Assembly: GCF_016888515.1 (NCBI RefSeq)
Contig: NZ_JAFEJK010000001.1
Span: 2,832,777-2,896,776, forward strand
Length of the DNA stretch: 64,000 nt
Source: Shimia biformata
GTDB taxonomy: Bacteria; Pseudomonadota; Alphaproteobacteria; Rhodobacterales; Rhodobacteraceae
Direction: 5' to 3'
In this document: positions 8,552-17,713 of the stretch, piece by piece
Position numbering within the stretch: position 1 is the stretch's first letter
How the letters are laid out: each line of letters opens with the position of its first letter
The notes under the pieces: generated by a model
The model's input: only the letters and a program-made list of their open reading frames with translations
What the model was told of the DNA's origin: nothing
Databases searched by the model: none
Made by a program: the position numbers and the translations under genes

Positions 8552-8652
8552 GAAGTCCCGTGATGCTGTGCCGATTCTTAGGGCGGCGGGCAGCCAGAAA
8601 CATTGGAATTTGCGGCGCGGAAGCGTCCAATATCACGGGGGTCGGCCACGAC

Positions 8653-10296
8653 ATGGCACGTTATATCTTCATTACCGGCGGTGTTGTTTCCTCGCTTGGC
8701 AAGGGCCTTGCATCCGCGGCGCTGGGCGCATTGCTGCAGGCACGCGGTTTCACGGTGCGTCTGCGCAAGCTTGACCCCTACCTGAACGTCGATCCCGGCA
8801 CCATGTCGCCGTTTGAACATGGCGAGGTCTTCGTCACCGACGACGGCGCGGAAACCGACCTCGACCTTGGCCATTACGAGCGGTTCACCGGTGTCCCGGC
8901 GCGGATGACGGATTCGGTTTCGTCGGGGCGCATTTATTCCAACGTGCTGGAGAAGGAACGCCGGGGCGATTACCTCGGCAAGACCATCCAGGTGGTTCCC
9001 CACGTCACCAACGAGATCAAGGATTTCATCGACATCGGCGATGACGAGGTCGATTTCATGCTGTGCGAGATCGGCGGCACGGTGGGCGACATCGAGGGCC
9101 TGCCCTTCTTCGAAGCGATCCGCCAGTTCAGCCATGACAAGCCGCGCGGCCAGTGCATCTTCATGCATCTGACCCTGCTGCCCTATCTCGCCGCGTCGGG
9201 CGAGCTGAAGACCAAGCCGACCCAGCACTCGGTCAAGGAATTGCAGTCGATCGGGATTGCGCCCGATATCCTGGTCTGCCGCTCTGAACAGCCGATCCCC
9301 GAGAAAGAGCGCGAGAAAATCGCCCTGTTCTGCAACGTGCGCAAAGAGGCCGTTGTCGCCGCCTATGACCTGAAATCCATCTACGAGGCGCCGCTGGCCT
9401 ATCACCGTGAAGGGCTGGATCAGGCCGTTCTGGACGCGTTCGGCATCTCGCCCGCGCCGCGCCCCGACCTGACGGTCTGGGAAGACGTCGCCGACCGCAT
9501 CCACAACACCGATGGCGAGGTGAATGTCGCCATCGTCGGCAAATACACCCAGCTTGAGGACGCCTATAAGTCGATCAAAGAGGCCCTGACCCACGGCGGC
9601 ATGGCGAACCGGGTGAAGGTCAACGTCAGTTGGGTCGATGCCGAGGTCTTTGACAAGGACGACGCCGCGCCGCATCTGGAAGGGTTCGACGCGATCCTTG
9701 TTCCGGGCGGTTTCGGCGAGCGCGGCACCGAGGGCAAGATCAAGGCGGCGCAATTCGCGCGGGAACGCAAGGTGCCCTATCTTGGCATCTGTCTGGGCAT
9801 GCAGATGGCGGTGATCGAAGCGGCGCGCAACGTCGCCGGGATCAAGGCGGCCGGGTCCGAGGAATTTGACCATGAAGCCGGGAAAAAGCGTTTTGAACCG
9901 GTGGTTTATCACCTGAAGGAATGGGTCCAGGGCAACGCCAAAGTGACCCGAAAGGCCGATGACGACAAGGGCGGGACCATGCGCCTCGGGGCCTATGACG
10001 CGGTGCTGACCGCTGGCTCCAAAGTCGCCGAGGTCTATGGATCAACCGCAATCGAGGAACGCCACCGCCACCGCTATGAGGTCGACACGACCTATCGCGA
10101 GAAACTTGAGGGCTGCGGGCTGAACTTTTCGGGCATGTCCCCCGATGGCCGCCTGCCCGAGATCGTCGAATGGCAGGACCACCCGTGGTTCATCGGCGTC
10201 CAGTTCCACCCCGAACTGAAATCCAAACCTTTCGACCCCCACCCCCTGTTCCGCGACTTCATCCGCGCCGCGAAAGAGAATTCAAGACTGGTGTGA
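8653..10296 (+). CDS. pyrG: CTP synthase
   Basis: 547 residues, the family's usual size. It converts UTP to CTP with ATP and glutamine. The N-terminal amidoligase domain opens with [17 protein letters not shown] and spans about 270 residues; the C-terminal class-I glutamine amidotransferase has the nucleophile Cys380 (GICLGMQ) and the His519/Glu521 pair (FHPE). The start at MARYIF fits every known homologue; the upstream 31 codons are open but unlike the family. Confidence 0.98.
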   Translation: MARYIFITGGVVSSLGKGLASAALGALLQARGFTVRLRKLDPYLNVDPGTMSPFEHGEVFVTDDGAETDLDLGHYERFTGVPARMTDSVSSGRIYSNVLEKERRGDYLGKTIQVVPHVTNEIKDFIDIGDDEVDFMLCEIGGTVGDIEGLPFFEAIRQFSHDKPRGQCIFMHLTLLPYLAASGELKTKPTQHSVKELQSIGIAPDILVCRSEQPIPEKEREKIALFCNVRKEAVVAAYDLKSIYEAPLAYHREGLDQAVLDAFGISPAPRPDLTVWEDVADRIHNTDGEVNVAIVGKYTQLEDAYKSIKEALTHGGMANRVKVNVSWVDAEVFDKDDAAPHLEGFDAILVPGGFGERGTEGKIKAAQFARERKVPYLGICLGMQMAVIEAARNVAGIKAAGSEEFDHEAGKKRFEPVVYHLKEWVQGNAKVTRKADDDKGGTMRLGAYDAVLTAGSKVAEVYGSTAIEERHRHRYEVDTTYREKLEGCGLNFSGMSPDGRLPEIVEWQDHPWFIGVQFHPELKSKPFDPHPLFRDFIRAAKENSRLV

Positions 10297-10300
10297 GGGG

Positions 10301-11005
10301 GAATGGCGGATTGCGGACCTTGCCACCGCCATGGAAATCGCTACTAGATGTCGAGAACAATACTCTTCTATGGAGCGATGGCCTGATGTCAGGTTCAGCT
10401 GGTTGCTGATACATGCCCAAGCTCGCCATTTTTTGTTTAGTTCTCTTGCTAGGAAACGCCTGGTCGACGGCCACTTACCCGCAGAGTGATAACCCTTCGG
10501 ACGTTTTCCAGGAATTTGCGTCTCTTCTGTCACATAGAAACGAAACGACCAAGGTGGTCGTAGAGCAATGTGTGCTGAAAATCGAAACACAGGTTCGGAA
10601 AACGTGCAAATATCCAACTGAACCGAACTGGGCAATTACGGCAATTGCTCTAAATGAAATCAACAGCTTGAAAATCCGCCCCTTTCGCGAAGGAGTAGTG
10701 GTGGACATCAAGCTTGATGTTCCAACGCCATCTCGATTTAAGACACAAATGATCAAGCTGCGTTACGGTAATAAGGCTGCATTTGATCATTTTTCTGCCG
10801 AGTTGGATCGTCTCCTCAACGAAAGCAAGATAACTTCCAACAAGACACTCGTTACTTGCACCGGCGAAAAGGTCCCTCAGAAAAGGCGGTCAATTACCCT
10901 CTTTTTCGATAGCAAACCAACTATGTGGGGACACTTTGAGACGATGATCCAAAACTGCAAATAGATGGCACGCTTTGGTCTGAAATGGGCTCTCACCCGC
11001 CATTC
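10301..11005. repeat. 9-bp inverted repeat bounding a low-GC islet
   Basis: GAATGGCGG at 10301-10309 recurs inverted at 10997-11005. The bounded segment is visibly richer in A and T than pyrG and alr on either side and carries one orphan gene. The repeat may mark an inserted segment, but 9 bases is short and could be chance. Confidence 0.3.
10413..10964 (+). CDS. Orphan secreted protein with four cysteines
   Basis: 183 residues. A short hydrophobic N-terminus (LAIFCLVLLLGNAWSTA) looks like a signal peptide, so the mature protein is probably periplasmic. The mature part has four cysteines (53, 65, 149, 182), enough for two disulfides, and mixed alpha/beta character. I do not recognise a family. 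Codon use is AT-rich (many AAA, AAT, ATA codons) and unlike both neighbours, which suggests recent acquisition. No clear ribosome site precedes the ATG. Confidence 0.6.
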   Translation: MPKLAIFCLVLLLGNAWSTATYPQSDNPSDVFQEFASLLSHRNETTKVVVEQCVLKIETQVRKTCKYPTEPNWAITAIALNEINSLKIRPFREGVVVDIKLDVPTPSRFKTQMIKLRYGNKAAFDHFSAELDRLLNESKITSNKTLVTCTGEKVPQKRRSITLFFDSKPTMWGHFETMIQNCK

Positions 11006-11089
11006 GCCACATCTCCGTGACCTGACGAATTGCGGCCAACGAATTCGCTGGTCCCATGCCACTCCACCCCTCCCCCAACCGCTTTCCTC

Positions 11090-11118
11090 TTGACCTTGCC
11101 CGCGCCCCCGTTGACAAA
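11090..11118 (+). promoter_or_regulatory. Candidate alr promoter; start codon at the predicted +1
   Basis: TTGACC (11090-11095), a 17-base spacer, GACAAA (11113-11118), then 6 bases to the ATG at 11125. No Shine-Dalgarno sequence is present. The -35 is good and the -10 is weak. Confidence 0.35.
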
Positions 11119-11124
11119 CGGCGC

Positions 11125-12159
11125 ATGTCTACGGCCAAGCTTTCCATCGACCTTTCCGCCCTTTGTGACAACTGGCGCAGCCTGGATGCGATGACATCCT
11201 GCGAAACCGCTGCCGTGGTCAAGGCCGACGGTTACGGCCTTGGCGCGGCGCGGGTGTCGCGGGCGCTGGCGCAGGCCGGGGCGCGGCGCTTTTTTGTTGC
11301 CGCGACCGAAGAGGGCGCCGCCCTGCGCGAGGCGCTTGGCCCCGGTCCCCAGATCCTGATCTTTTCCGGCCACATGCCCGGCGATACGGATATGATCAAC
11401 GATCTCGATCTGATCCCGATGCTGAACTCGGTCGACCAGATGTTGCGCCATGTCGAGGGGCTGCCGGGCAAACCCTTTGGCATTCAGCTGGACACGGGCA
11501 TGAACCGGCTGGGTTTCGAACCCGCGGAATGGGCGGCTGTGCGGGACGTGGCCCTGTCCCAGAACCCGGTTCTTGTGATGTCCCACCTCGCCTGTGCCGA
11601 TGACCCCGACCACCCGATGAACGCCCATCAACTGGCCCGGTTCCACGAGATGACCGACGGTATCGACGTGCCGCGCTCACTCTCGGCGACGGGTGGAATC
11701 CTTCTGGGGCCGGACTATCATTTCGACCTGACCCGCCCCGGCGTCGGGCTTTACGGCGGCTTGCCGTTTGCGGACGCCCTGCCCGTGGCGCAACTGACCG
11801 TGCCGGTGATCCAGACCCGGCTGGTCGAGCCCGGCGAAACCGTGGGCTATTCCAACACCTGGACGGCGGATCGCCCGTCGCGCATCGCCACGATTGCCGC
11901 CGGCTACGCCGATGGCATCATCCGGGCCATGGGGCCAAACGCCTTTGTCGAGGCCGCAGGAACGCGCGCCAAGGTGGTAGGCCGAATCTCGATGGACATG
12001 ATCGCCGTCGATGTTACGGACATTTCCGAAGACGTGACCGAAGTCGCGCTTCTGAGCGCCAGCCAGACGGTCGATGACCTTGCGGATGCCGCCGGCACCA
12101 TCGGCTATGAGATCCTGACCTCGCTCGGGGCGCGGTATCAGAGGCGCTACAAGGGATGA
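11125..12159 (+). CDS. alr: Alanine racemase
   Basis: 344 residues. This PLP enzyme makes D-alanine for peptidoglycan. The PLP lysine is Lys33 in [11 protein letters not shown], and the catalytic tyrosine segment (VGYSNTW, then AAGYADG) is in the C-terminal barrel. The MSTAKLSID start gives the usual N-terminus. The stop overlaps the start of the MlaE-like gene (ATGA), so the three genes that follow form an operon with it. Confidence 0.95.
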   Translation: MSTAKLSIDLSALCDNWRSLDAMTSCETAAVVKADGYGLGAARVSRALAQAGARRFFVAATEEGAALREALGPGPQILIFSGHMPGDTDMINDLDLIPMLNSVDQMLRHVEGLPGKPFGIQLDTGMNRLGFEPAEWAAVRDVALSQNPVLVMSHLACADDPDHPMNAHQLARFHEMTDGIDVPRSLSATGGILLGPDYHFDLTRPGVGLYGGLPFADALPVAQLTVPVIQTRLVEPGETVGYSNTWTADRPSRIATIAAGYADGIIRAMGPNAFVEAAGTRAKVVGRISMDMIAVDVTDISEDVTEVALLSASQTVDDLADAAGTIGYEILTSLGARYQRRYKG

Positions 12160-12938
12160 TCCTGACCGCCCCCCTTGCCGCGCTGGGGCGCCAGACGATG
12201 GCGTTCATGGCCTTGATCGGGCGCGTGGCGATCTTTGCCTTTCAGGGCCTGACCCATATCTTCCGCCCGCCGTTCTATGGCCGCGAGTTCCTTGTCGCGC
12301 TTTTGAACATCGGCTGGCTGTCGCTGCCCGTTGTCGGCCTGACCGCGTTTTTCACCGGCGGCGCGCTGGCGTTGCAGATCTATGACGGCGGCGCGCGGTT
12401 CAGCGCCGAGGCCGTCGTCCCCCAGATCGTCGCCATCGGCATGGTGCGCGAGCTTGGCCCGGTTCTGGTCGGCCTGATGATCGCGGCGCGGGTGACCTCG
12501 TCCATAGCGGCCGAAATCGCGACGATGAAGGTGACCGAACAGATCGACGCGCTGACCACGCTGTCCACCCATCCGATGAAATACCTGACCGCGCCACGCC
12601 TTCTGGCGGCTCTGATCGTGGTGCCGCTTCTGGTCGGGATCGGAGATATCATCGGCATCTTTGGCGGGTTTATCGTGGGTATTCAACAGCTTGGTTTCAA
12701 CCCGGCGACCTATATCGTGAACACGGTGAACTTCCTGCAGTTCACCGACATCCTGTCCTCGCTGGTCAAGGGCATGGTCTTTGGTGGCATCGCCGCGACC
12801 ATGGGCTGCTATTTCGGCATGAATTCGGGCCGGGGCGCACAGGGCGTCGGTGCCGCGACCAAGGGATCGGTGCAGGCCGCCGCCGTGTTGATCCTTGCGG
12901 CGAATTTCATGCTCACCTCACTGTTCTTCGCCTCATGA
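12156..12938 (+). CDS. mlaE: MlaE-family ABC transporter permease
   Basis: 260 residues, multi-pass membrane protein with the MlaE core: [23 protein letters not shown], then the EQIDAL and FGGFIVG segments. MlaE is the permease of the MCE-type lipid transporter that moves phospholipids between outer and inner membrane. The start overlaps the alr stop. The ATPase follows with an ATGA overlap, but no MCE-domain (mlaD) gene follows, which is unusual. Confidence 0.9.
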   Translation: MILTAPLAALGRQTMAFMALIGRVAIFAFQGLTHIFRPPFYGREFLVALLNIGWLSLPVVGLTAFFTGGALALQIYDGGARFSAEAVVPQIVAIGMVRELGPVLVGLMIAARVTSSIAAEIATMKVTEQIDALTTLSTHPMKYLTAPRLLAALIVVPLLVGIGDIIGIFGGFIVGIQQLGFNPATYIVNTVNFLQFTDILSSLVKGMVFGGIAATMGCYFGMNSGRGAQGVGAATKGSVQAAAVLILAANFMLTSLFFAS

Positions 12939-13681
12939 TCGAGTTTCAGGACGTCCATAAATCCTTTGGCCCAAAACGGGTGCTGCGCGGGGTTAACCTG
13001 ACTGTGCCGAAGGGAGAGTCGATGGTGATCATCGGCGGGTCGGGCACCGGGAAATCGGTGGCGCTGAAATGCGTACTGGGGCTGATCCACCCGGATGCGG
13101 GCACCATCCTTGTCGATGGCAAGGACGCCACGCAGGGTGACCGCGACGCGTTTCTTGCGCGGTTCGGGATGCTGTTTCAGGGCGGCGCGCTGTTTGACTC
13201 GCTGACGGTCTGGCAGAACGTCGCCTTCCGCCTTCTGCGCGGGTCGCTGAAGCGCCCCAAGGCCGAAGCACGCGAGATCGCGATCGAGAAACTGCGCCGC
13301 GTCGGTCTGACCCCGGATGTCGCCGACCTGTTTCCGTCCGAGCTTTCCGGCGGCATGCAGAAACGCGTTGGCCTCGCTCGCGCCATCGCCGCCGAGCCCG
13401 AGATCATCTTCTTCGACGAGCCCACCACGGGCCTTGACCCGATCATGTCAGGCGTCATCAACGACCTGATCCGCGAGATCGTGGTCGAAATGGGCGCCAC
13501 GGCCATGACCATCACCCATGACATGACAAGCGTCCGTGCCATCGCCGACAAAGTCGCGATGCTGCATGACGGGGTGATCCAGTGGACCGGGCCGGTGGGT
13601 GAGATGGACAACTCGGGCGATCCCTATCTGACGCAGTTCATCAGTGGCAGCGCGGAAGGGCCGATCGAGGCGGTGCGGTAA
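12935..13681 (+). CDS. mlaF: MlaF-family ABC transporter ATP-binding protein
   Basis: 248 residues with a full ABC set: Walker A GGSGTGKS (34-41), signature LSGGMQKR (137-144) and Walker B IIFFDEP (157-163). It would power the MlaE-like permease encoded just upstream, with which it overlaps by 4 bases. The stop is directly abutted by the start of a small membrane-protein gene. Confidence 0.92.
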   Translation: MIEFQDVHKSFGPKRVLRGVNLTVPKGESMVIIGGSGTGKSVALKCVLGLIHPDAGTILVDGKDATQGDRDAFLARFGMLFQGGALFDSLTVWQNVAFRLLRGSLKRPKAEAREIAIEKLRRVGLTPDVADLFPSELSGGMQKRVGLARAIAAEPEIIFFDEPTTGLDPIMSGVINDLIREIVVEMGATAMTITHDMTSVRAIADKVAMLHDGVIQWTGPVGEMDNSGDPYLTQFISGSAEGPIEAVR

Positions 13682-13990
13682 ATGCTTGCCGTGACGATAG
13701 TCTTGGGTGGGGCCATGCCCTTGATCATGATGATGTCCGTCCTGTTTGAAATCCTCCTTGGACCCAAATTGAATGCTCCCTTGATACGCCGGAGGTTCTA
13801 TTTTCGATCCTTCGGCACGCTGTTTGGAGTGGTTTTTGCCATTCTATTGGCTTACACATTTCTTTTCCGTTCTTTGATCCATTTCGCACCCGATTGGCAC
13901 TTGGGAGGAATGTCTATCTCAATCGCTGCCGGGGTGTTCTCGACCTATGTTTTTTGGCGGGCCAAGCTGAGGATCAGGAATTCCCGGTAG
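13682..13990 (+). CDS. Small membrane protein of unknown function
   Basis: 102 residues with three hydrophobic segments and a basic C-terminus (RAKLRIRNSR). The ATG directly follows the mlaF stop with no spacer, so translation is likely coupled. Base composition is more AT-rich than mlaF, so it may be a later addition to the operon. It is not an MCE-domain protein. No family recognised. Confidence 0.6.
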   Translation: MLAVTIVLGGAMPLIMMMSVLFEILLGPKLNAPLIRRRFYFRSFGTLFGVVFAILLAYTFLFRSLIHFAPDWHLGGMSISIAAGVFSTYVFWRAKLRIRNSR

Positions 13991-14001
13991 CTTTTTTTCC
14001 C

Positions 14002-14079
14002 GCCCGGCGGTACGCCGGGCAGCCCCCGACCGCCCCCATGGGCGGGGGCTTCTCCCCCGCCCGCGGCCGGGGGCTGCCC
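14002..14079. repeat. REP-like multi-stem GC-rich palindromic element
   Basis: Nested perfect stems: 8 bp at 14002-14009/14013-14020, a 12-bp outer stem at 14017-14028/14068-14079, and a 7-bp inner hairpin at 14042-14048/14054-14060. The first and second stems share bases, so they are alternative folds. A T run precedes the element. It lies between two operons and resembles the intergenic palindromic repeats seen many times in some roseobacter genomes. Confidence 0.7.
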
Positions 14080-14086
14080 TTCGCAC

Positions 14087-14115
14087 TTCAATTCATGAAC
14101 ACCTGAACCTAGATT
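14087..14115 (+). promoter_or_regulatory. Candidate pqiA-radA promoter; start codon at the predicted +1
   Basis: TTCAAT (14087-14092), a 17-base spacer, TAGATT (14110-14115), then 7 bases to the ATG at 14123. No Shine-Dalgarno sequence precedes the ATG. Confidence 0.4.
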
Positions 14116-14122
14116 AGCCCTC

Positions 14123-14551
14123 ATGTTTCTGCGCCTTGCCAACCTCTCCCTGCTTGTCCTGTTTCCCATCGCGTGGTTCGCGCCGCTGTTGCGGGCCGGC
14201 ATCCTGCCGATTTTCGGCCTCAGCGAAATCAGCGTGATTTCCGGCCTGCAAGCCCTGTGGGACACCGACGTCGCGCTGGCGCTTCTGGTCACCTTCCTTG
14301 CGATCTTTGCACCTTACATGAAGACCATAGGCATTGCCCTGATCCAGTTCGGATACCTGCGGCGCAAGACCCTGCCGGTGCTTGAAATCCTTGGAAAACT
14401 GGCGATGGCGGACGTCTTCCTGATTGCGCTCTACGTGGTGATCGTGAAGGGCGCGGGCTATGTGAAGGTGGAAACCGGCTGGGGGCTTTACCTGTTCACG
14501 GGCTGTATTCTGGCCTCGATCGCGATTAGCCATTTGACCCGCAAGCGGTAG
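14123..14551 (+). CDS. Paraquat-inducible protein A (PqiA-like)
   Basis: 142 residues with four membrane helices. The segments FAPYMKTIGIALIQFGYL and LPVLEILGKLAMADVFLIAL are typical of a single PqiA domain, whose relatives work with MCE proteins in envelope lipid transport. This short form lacks the cysteine motif and second domain of E. coli PqiA. The stop codon overlaps the frame of radA, suggesting co-transcription. An mlaEF-like pair lies 440 bases upstream, which may be functionally relevant. Confidence 0.85.
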   Translation: MFLRLANLSLLVLFPIAWFAPLLRAGILPIFGLSEISVISGLQALWDTDVALALLVTFLAIFAPYMKTIGIALIQFGYLRRKTLPVLEILGKLAMADVFLIALYVVIVKGAGYVKVETGWGLYLFTGCILASIAISHLTRKR

Positions 14552-14568
14552 TGGTCCAAAACGAGAAC

Positions 14569-15936
14569 ATGGCAAAATCAAAAACCCAGTTCTCGTGCAA
14601 TGCCTGCGGCAATGTCACCAACAAATGGTCCGGGCGTTGTGACGCCTGTGGCGAATGGAACACCATCGCCGAGGACACGCCCCTGTCATCAGGCCCCAGC
14701 AACGCGACACTGGGCAGCGCCAAGGGGCGATCCGTCCCGCTGACCGACCTGCGCACCGAGGAGACACCCCCGCCGCGCACCATGAGCGGGCTGGATGAGT
14801 TGGACCGGGTGCTGGGCGGCGGGTTGGTGCCATCGTCGGCCATATTGGTGGGGGGTGATCCCGGCATCGGCAAATCCACCCTGTTGTTGCAGGCGGCGGC
14901 AAGTTTCGCCTCCAAGGGTCTGAAAACCATCTATGTGTCCGGCGAAGAGGCATCGGCGCAGGTCCGCATGCGCGCCCAGCGGCTGGGACTGACACAGGCG
15001 CCGGTGCAACTGGCGGCGGAAACCAACCTGCGCGATATCCTGACCACGCTGGAGACCGAAAAACCGGCGCTGGCCATTATCGATTCGATCCAGACCATGT
15101 GGGCGGATTCGGTGGGTTCCGCCCCCGGCTCGGTTTCTCAGGTGCGCGCCGCCGCGCATGAATTGACCAGTTTCGCCAAGCGCAAGGGCATGGCGGTGAT
15201 CCTTGTCGGCCACGTCACCAAGGACGGCCAGATCGCCGGGCCTCGTGTCGTCGAACACATGGTCGACACGGTGCTTTACTTCGAGGGCGAACGCGGCCAC
15301 CAGTTCCGCATCCTGCGCGCGGTCAAGAACCGGTTTGGCCCGGCGGATGAAATCGGCGTCTTTGAAATGACCGGCAAGGGGTTGGCCGAGGTGCTGAACC
15401 CTTCGGCCCTGTTCCTTTCTGAACGCGGGCAACCCAGCCCCGGCAGCGTGGTCTTTGCCGGGATCGAGGGCACCCGCCCCGTCCTGACCGAAATGCAGGC
15501 CCTTGTCGCCCCCTCGCCCCACAGCCAGCCCCGCCGCACGGTCGTGGGCTGGGACAGCGGGCGGCTGGCGATGATCCTGGCCGTGCTTGAGGCGCGCTGC
15601 GGCATACCTTTCACCGGGCTTGATGTCTATCTGAACGTCGCGGGCGGCATGAAAATCACCGAACCGGCCGCTGACCTTGCCGTCGCCGCCGCACTTCTTT
15701 CTGCGCGGGAAGACGCCGCTTTGCCCGCAGATACCGTGGTTTTTGGTGAAATCTCGCTGTCAGGAGCCCTCAGACCGGTGGGTCAGACAGAAAACAGGTT
15801 GAAAGAAGCCCAAAAACTTGGTTTCACAACTGCAATCGCTCCGAAGGGAGGCAAGGCGCAGGTCGGCGCGGGCATGAAGCTTACCCGGGTTGCGGACCTC
15901 ACCGCCTTCGTCGGCGACGTTTTTGGCGCGGGATAA
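14569..15936 (+). CDS. radA: DNA repair protein RadA
   Basis: 455 residues. The order is a zinc finger (Cys10, Cys13, Cys24, Cys27), a RecA-like ATPase with GGDPGIGKST and the RadA-specific KNRFG motif, then a Lon-like C-terminal domain. RadA promotes branch migration and processing of recombination intermediates. The ATG at 14569 is favoured over a GTG at 14551 that overlaps the upstream stop, because known RadA proteins begin with MAKSK-like residues. Confidence 0.96.
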   Translation: MAKSKTQFSCNACGNVTNKWSGRCDACGEWNTIAEDTPLSSGPSNATLGSAKGRSVPLTDLRTEETPPPRTMSGLDELDRVLGGGLVPSSAILVGGDPGIGKSTLLLQAAASFASKGLKTIYVSGEEASAQVRMRAQRLGLTQAPVQLAAETNLRDILTTLETEKPALAIIDSIQTMWADSVGSAPGSVSQVRAAAHELTSFAKRKGMAVILVGHVTKDGQIAGPRVVEHMVDTVLYFEGERGHQFRILRAVKNRFGPADEIGVFEMTGKGLAEVLNPSALFLSERGQPSPGSVVFAGIEGTRPVLTEMQALVAPSPHSQPRRTVVGWDSGRLAMILAVLEARCGIPFTGLDVYLNVAGGMKITEPAADLAVAAALLSAREDAALPADTVVFGEISLSGALRPVGQTENRLKEAQKLGFTTAIAPKGGKAQVGAGMKLTRVADLTAFVGDVFGAG

Positions 15937-15970
15937 GCGCTTTGCTGGGGGCGGAAGGGACAGGAAAGAC

Positions 15971-16525
15971 ATGGACGGTTTTACCATCATCGACGCCGTG
16001 GTTGCGGGTGTCATCGTGGTCTCGGCGCTTTTGGCGTATTCGCGGGGGCTGGTTCGGGAAGGCATGGCAATTGTCGGCTGGGTGGCCGCCGCTGTGCTGG
16101 CCTATATCTTCGCGCCGCGGGTCGAACCCCTGGTGAAAGAGGTCCCGGTGGTCGGCGACTACCTGGCCGACAGCTGCGAGTTGTCCGTGATCGCCGCCTT
16201 TGCCGCGGTCTTTGCGGTCGCGCTTGTGGTCGTGTCACTGTTCACACCACTGTTTTCGTCGATCGTGCAACGTTCGGCGCTTGGTGGGCTTGATCAGGGC
16301 ATGGGATTCATCTTCGGCGTGCTGCGCGGCATCCTTTTGGTCGCCATCGCATTCTTCGTCTATGAAACCATCATCACCGCGCAAAGCTTCGAATCTGTGG
16401 ACAATTCCCGTTCCGCCAAGGTGTTTGGCCGGATGACCGACCAGATCGAGGAACGCGACCCATCGGCGGCGCTTGGCTGGATCACCGACCAGTACGAAGA
16501 CCTCGTCGGCACCTGCGGGCAGTAA
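15971..16525 (+). CDS. cvpA: CvpA family membrane protein
   Basis: 184 residues with four membrane helices. The opening DGFTIIDAVVAGVIVVSALLA and the LVREGMAIVGW segment are typical of CvpA, a membrane protein named for colicin V production and often next to purF. Its biochemical role is unclear; envelope homeostasis is the usual suggestion. AGGAAA lies just upstream of the ATG at 15971. Here purF follows after one gene on the other strand. Confidence 0.9.
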   Translation: MDGFTIIDAVVAGVIVVSALLAYSRGLVREGMAIVGWVAAAVLAYIFAPRVEPLVKEVPVVGDYLADSCELSVIAAFAAVFAVALVVVSLFTPLFSSIVQRSALGGLDQGMGFIFGVLRGILLVAIAFFVYETIITAQSFESVDNSRSAKVFGRMTDQIEERDPSAALGWITDQYEDLVGTCGQ

Positions 16526-16537
16526 GTCCGTCGCATT

Positions 16538-17470
16538 CTAGCCGGACACTGCTGCGGCGATTTCGGTCATGTGCCGCAAATCCGTGCCGCAGCATCCGCC
16601 CAGAACCGTGATCCCGGGATGATCCCGTTTGATCCGACCCAACAATTGTCCCAGCTCATGGGGGTTGCCGTCGTCCAGTGTCTTGGCCTCGTCCAACTCG
16701 GCATGGCTGCAACGCGAGGCATTGGCGACCAGCCCTTTCAGCCGGGACAGTTCTTCGTCCTGCCCCAACACCGCACCAAAGTGGTCGGGATGGGCGCAGT
16801 TTATCATGTAGTAGGCAGGATAACCGTCAGAGGCGGCATCGACCTCGGCGATGGCCGCGGCCAGAGGTTGGCCCGTGGGCAGGCGCCCATCGGTTTCCAC
16901 GGTGAAGGAAATCACGCAAGGCAATCCCACGTCCCGCGCCGCCAGTGATATCCCGGCAGCTTCGGCGGCATAGGCGATCGTGAACCCGCTGGCGACGTCG
17001 ACCTCGGTCCCGGCAAGGGACTGCATCTGCGGCAGATGATAGTCGCGCGCATCACCGACGGTCATTTGACTGGCGGGCGCATAGGCGTCCTGCCTTGGCC
17101 CGATATTCGCGCTGAGGACGGTCGGGGCATCGCCGAACCGGTCGCGTGCTTCGGCAACAAGCGAGATCGCGGCGCGGTTCAGCCGCCTAAGGTCCTCTGC
17201 CCCAAAGCCCAAGGGCGCGGCCCGATCCGCATTGGCCATCCAAGTCGGGCTTTCCAGTATCACGCCAAGCCCGTATTCCCGCGCCAGTTCGATCTGTTCC
17301 CGGCAATAGCCCATCAGCATATTGCGGCCGTCATCCGACTCCAGCAGTGGAAAGGTGGCAAAGCCCGGCAGATCGACCCCGCGGTTGAAAATCAGGTACG
17401 TTTCCATCCCGACATAGTCAAGGAACAGCCGGTCCAGCACTTGGGAAAATGTCGCGCGATAGGCGGGCAT
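16538..17470 (-). CDS. Homocysteine S-methyltransferase family protein
   Basis: 310 residues forming a betaine-homocysteine/S-methylmethionine methyltransferase barrel. The zinc ligands are visible as INCAHPDH and the C-terminal GGCCGTD. It probably transfers a methyl group to homocysteine to give methionine; the methyl donor cannot be told from sequence. Start: ATG at 17470 with AGGAGA upstream. It lies convergent to cvpA and divergent from purF. Confidence 0.85.
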   Translation of the reverse strand: MPAYRATFSQVLDRLFLDYVGMETYLIFNRGVDLPGFATFPLLESDDGRNMLMGYCREQIELAREYGLGVILESPTWMANADRAAPLGFGAEDLRRLNRAAISLVAEARDRFGDAPTVLSANIGPRQDAYAPASQMTVGDARDYHLPQMQSLAGTEVDVASGFTIAYAAEAAGISLAARDVGLPCVISFTVETDGRLPTGQPLAAAIAEVDAASDGYPAYYMINCAHPDHFGAVLGQDEELSRLKGLVANASRCSHAELDEAKTLDDGNPHELGQLLGRIKRDHPGITVLGGCCGTDLRHMTEIAAAVSG

Positions 17471-17713
17471 AAGGTTCTCCTGCTCAAAGCAACCTGTCTG
17501 AAAAGTCTTTCATCGGACAAAAAAGGGCGCAGTATTCGGTCAATGTCGCCATTGTGACGCCGCGTTGTCACGCAGTTTCTCTGGATGTCGCGCTTCGCCG
17601 CACCCAAATGCCATCTGAAATATGATCCTTTCGTGACATAGGCGGCGAACCCTTCTATGAGGGGGCGCAAGCCTGCCCAGACGGATTCGGAGCCACTCGC
17701 CTTGTCCAAACTC

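Noticed and set aside
8578-9912. 444-codon minus-strand open frame opposite pyrG
   Set aside because: pyrG is unambiguous on the plus strand and the opposite frame has no recognisable order.
17471-17713. SAM riboswitch upstream of the homocysteine methyltransferase
   Set aside because: I looked for the SAM-II type pseudoknot pattern in the leader on the minus strand and found no convincing match. A covariance-model search would settle it.
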